A stretch of 64,000 bases of DNA from Biscogniauxia marginata (lineage: Eukaryota; Ascomycota; Sordariomycetes; Xylariales; Xylariaceae): the NCBI GenBank assembly GCA_022695795.1, contig MU404073.1, forward strand, positions 451,667 through 515,666, in the 5' to 3' direction. Made by a program: the position numbers and the translations under genes. Numbering within the stretch: the first letter of the stretch is position 1; every line of letters starts with the position of its first letter. The notes under the pieces were generated by a model that saw only the letters and a program-made list of their open reading frames with translations, did no database searches and was not told the DNA's origin. Shown piece after piece: positions 63,911 to 64,000 of the stretch.

Positions 63911-64000
<90 letters not shown>
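63911..64000 (+). repeat. (TAA)n microsatellite, about 30 units, cut by window end
   Basis: Uninterrupted trinucleotide repeat running to the last base of the window; true length unknown. Confidence 0.95.

Overview
The window looks like a chromosomal segment of a filamentous ascomycete. Genes carry short introns (about 45-170 bp) with fungal splice signals, typical fungal families are present (Zn2Cys6 and bZIP regulators, P450s, an ABCC transporter), and repeats are wrecked by G:C to A:T changes of the kind made by repeat-induced point mutation (RIP). Scattered TAGGTACCTA-type motifs occur between genes. The species cannot be named from sequence alone. All exon models were joined by eye from splice signals, reading phase and family knowledge; none is supported by RNA.

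Left arm (1-20 kb), gene-bearing: a Sel1-repeat protein (+), threonine aldolase (-), a GT17 glycosyltransferase (+), a small four-exon cyanovirin-N-type lectin (+), a nine-exon secreted sulfatase (-), a D-malate/tartrate dehydrogenase-type gene with a one-base phase error (-), a fluoroacetate-dehalogenase-like hydrolase (-), a small Zn2Cys6 regulator (+), and a fungal-trans-domain regulator that lacks a DNA-binding domain and has one phase error (-).

Centre (about 20.0-46.0 kb): a 26-kb AT-rich block of dead Ty3/gypsy elements with zinc knuckle, reverse transcriptase and chromodomain traces. Three elements of about 7.3-7.5 kb can be recognised. Elements 1 and 2 are scrambled. LTR subtypes, two 5-bp target duplications (ATATA and GTTTC) and reciprocal junctions show that a segment of about 6.26 kb (27,763-34,018) has been inverted. 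Element 3 is complete at both ends. Elements 2 and 3 sit at mirror-image positions in the two arms of one palindromic repeat whose centre is 36,079-36,424.

Right arm (46-64 kb): an ABCC multidrug-type transporter (-), a broken P450 (+), an intact P450 (+), a bZIP-like regulator (-) and a LovC-like trans-enoyl reductase (+). Transporter, oxidases, regulator and enoyl reductase are what a polyketide locus contains, but no synthase lies in the window. The window ends in another AT-rich stretch and a (TAA)n array.
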